Below, piece after piece: positions 62,697-64,000 of a stretch of 64,000 nt of DNA; the stretch's first letter is position 1, and every line of letters begins with the position of its first letter. Made by a program: the position numbers and the translations under genes. The notes under the pieces are model-generated. The model saw only the letters and a list, made by a program, of their open reading frames with translations, was not told where the DNA came from and did no database searches. Origin of the DNA: Plecoglossus altivelis (taxonomy: Eukaryota > Chordata > Actinopteri > Osmeriformes > Plecoglossidae); NCBI GenBank assembly GCA_036571765.1, contig BROE01000020.1, forward strand, positions 9,947,461-10,011,460, given 5' to 3'.

Positions 62697-63130
62697 CGTG
62701 GAGGAGAGAGGGCTTTCACCATCCAGTCTTCCCCTCTAGCCAGACAGGCAGGACGAGATGGGGAGACGTGTTGTGCTGCTTCTCTCTCTTTTACTTGTCT
62801 TTCTTGCTCTGGAGTGCCTCACACAGAGGTTGATCACACAGGTCTGCTCTTTGTCCCAGCTCCCAAGTAAAGTAATTGGCTTTAGGTTTAGCTAAGGGTT
62901 TCCATAAAGGCTGCCCTGCGTGTATGTGTGATTGACTGAGAGGGAGCACACTCTCAGTCTGTGCCTCTGTAATGCACACACTCACTCCCTGGCTCTCTGA
63001 GCTGCGTCTGCTCTCTGTTAAGCCTGCTGGGGCTAGTGCCACCACACAGTCTAGAAACACCCCCCTCATGCATATTAAGTGTCTGCTTATTGAATAATCA
63101 TGAGGGGGGCTGCCCCACAAAAATGGGGTG
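62697..63130 (-). promoter_or_regulatory. pdzrn3: Probable alternative promoter of short pdzrn3
   Basis: Lies directly 5' of the alternative first exon. Its minus strand contains a CCAAT-like agccaatta about 175 nt before the ATG, and an 11-bp inverted repeat about 365-415 nt upstream. No TATA box was identified. Promoter role is inferred from the exon being a first exon. Confidence 0.45.
63060..63109. repeat. 11-bp perfect inverted repeat with AT-rich spacer
   Basis: The left arm CCCCCCTCATG (63060-63070) is complementary to CATGAGGGGGG (63099-63109), with a 28-nt spacer. The spacer contains ATGCATATTAA and TTATTGAATAAT, which resemble POU and homeodomain sites. Confidence 0.85.
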
Positions 63131-64000
63131 AGTCAAGAAAGGTGGAAAGTAAGTGGCAACTAGGCTAAATGTGGAAGCATTCATTTAAAACTCACAGCGT
63201 CTATTTTTTGAGAGGACAACTTGAGCGGCACAGAATCTTTTTTTTGTGTTCCCAGCAAGCAATGACAACTCTCAAGGGGTCAAAAAGCATGCCATTCATA
63301 AGCGCCACAGGTCCTTCTGAACATTTGAAGAGTGTGATAATAAACACAGCCCTATGAAAAGATGATTGGAGTCCTTTGTCTCTATCTAAGGATTGAGGAG
63401 AAATGTTATGAAATACTTTCTCATGAAAGGGGAGACTCAATAGTATAGAATGGATATTTCTCCTGCCGTCTGCTGAATGAAGTCTTTATTGTCATGACCT
63501 TTGGCATTTGCATTGTCCAAGCGTGTCCATTCTCTCCCAATGTATGTAGGGTAACAACCAAACAAACAAAAACACATTCTGGATGTTTACCTCAGACTTT
63601 ACCGCCATAGATGCAGGCTTCAGCCCAGCAGAGCATCTGATGCTAAGTGACATGTTATTCTCTGCGTTCTCGCCGCGTCCCTGGCCCAGTCAGGGGCTGC
63701 TTTCAGCAGAGCAAAATCTGACAAAGGGGCATCTCCGATGTCGCAGACCTGGCATCAACCCTGCCCTCCACTCTGGTGCCACGCAGCCAACCAAGCCCAA
63801 ATGCCAATTAGTGCCAACGAGCAGGGCGCCGGGTGGCCTTGCGTATTACGACCCAGGGGCGTCAGGGTGCTCCCAAAAACAGAGTGCTTCTGTCTAGGCA
63901 GCGCTACTGTACCCCCTCCTCCGGCTTCCCCTGCTCACGCAATTACAGACACACCAACTCTGCCAGTCTGATGTCACTTGGCAGGCAGACCCAACATGTG

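Larger units (their letters stand above)
62697..64000. other. 5' flank of short pdzrn3 to the window end, inside the long-form intron
   Basis: Apart from the probable promoter and the inverted repeat, no exon was recognised. The plus open frame at 63583-63897 has no known domain. By gene structure this is still intron of the long pdzrn3 transcript. Confidence 0.6.

Overview
The window is vertebrate chromosomal DNA, most likely from a teleost fish. It carries short spliced exons with GT-AG introns, many CA, GA and TA microsatellites, and four genes whose proteins read collinearly with vertebrate SHQ1, GXYLT2, PPP4R2 and PDZRN3. From memory, this is the gene order of human chromosome 3p13. Here the block fits in about 60 kb, far less than in mammals, which fits a fish. 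I cannot name the species. No bacterial operons, CRISPR arrays, intact transposons, rRNA or tRNA genes were seen.

Layout. 1-4713: sequence downstream of shq1, no gene recognised. 4714-22579 (minus): shq1, 11 coding exons plus a probable non-coding first exon; the joined frame is open for 627 residues. About 22580-23180: a short shared promoter interval between divergent shq1 and gxylt2. 23181-30551 (plus): gxylt2, 7 exons, 444 residues, with a tandem NAGNAG acceptor at exon 2. 31993-35361 (plus): ppp4r2, 9 exons, 434 residues, starting about 0.4 kb after the likely gxylt2 poly(A) signal; its own poly(A) signal is at 36504. About 36.5-46.4 kb: intergenic, no recognised protein gene, one long TG/TATG microsatellite and three exon-like segments of unknown meaning. 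47259-62696 (minus): the 3' part of pdzrn3, seven common exons plus an alternative first exon at 62628-62696. This gives a complete RING-less short isoform of 771 residues. The RING and first half-PDZ exons of the long isoform are not visible and should lie beyond 64000.

Roles. shq1 is a chaperone for dyskerin in H/ACA RNP and telomerase assembly. gxylt2 adds xylose to O-glucose on Notch EGF repeats in the secretory pathway. ppp4r2 is a regulatory subunit of protein phosphatase 4. pdzrn3 is an LNX-family scaffold/E3 ligase. They do not form one pathway; their proximity is ancient synteny.

The exon structures were derived by hand. Each of the four coding joins closes in frame to a stop codon with consistent intron phases, which is the main evidence for the models. 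I found no convincing unknown biological system. The more interesting signals are regulatory or isoform-level: the MGCxxC N-terminus of short Pdzrn3, a homeodomain-rich intron of pdzrn3, a TAATCC palindrome, an 11-bp inverted repeat upstream of the alternative promoter, the NAGNAG site, and coding or minisatellite repeats.
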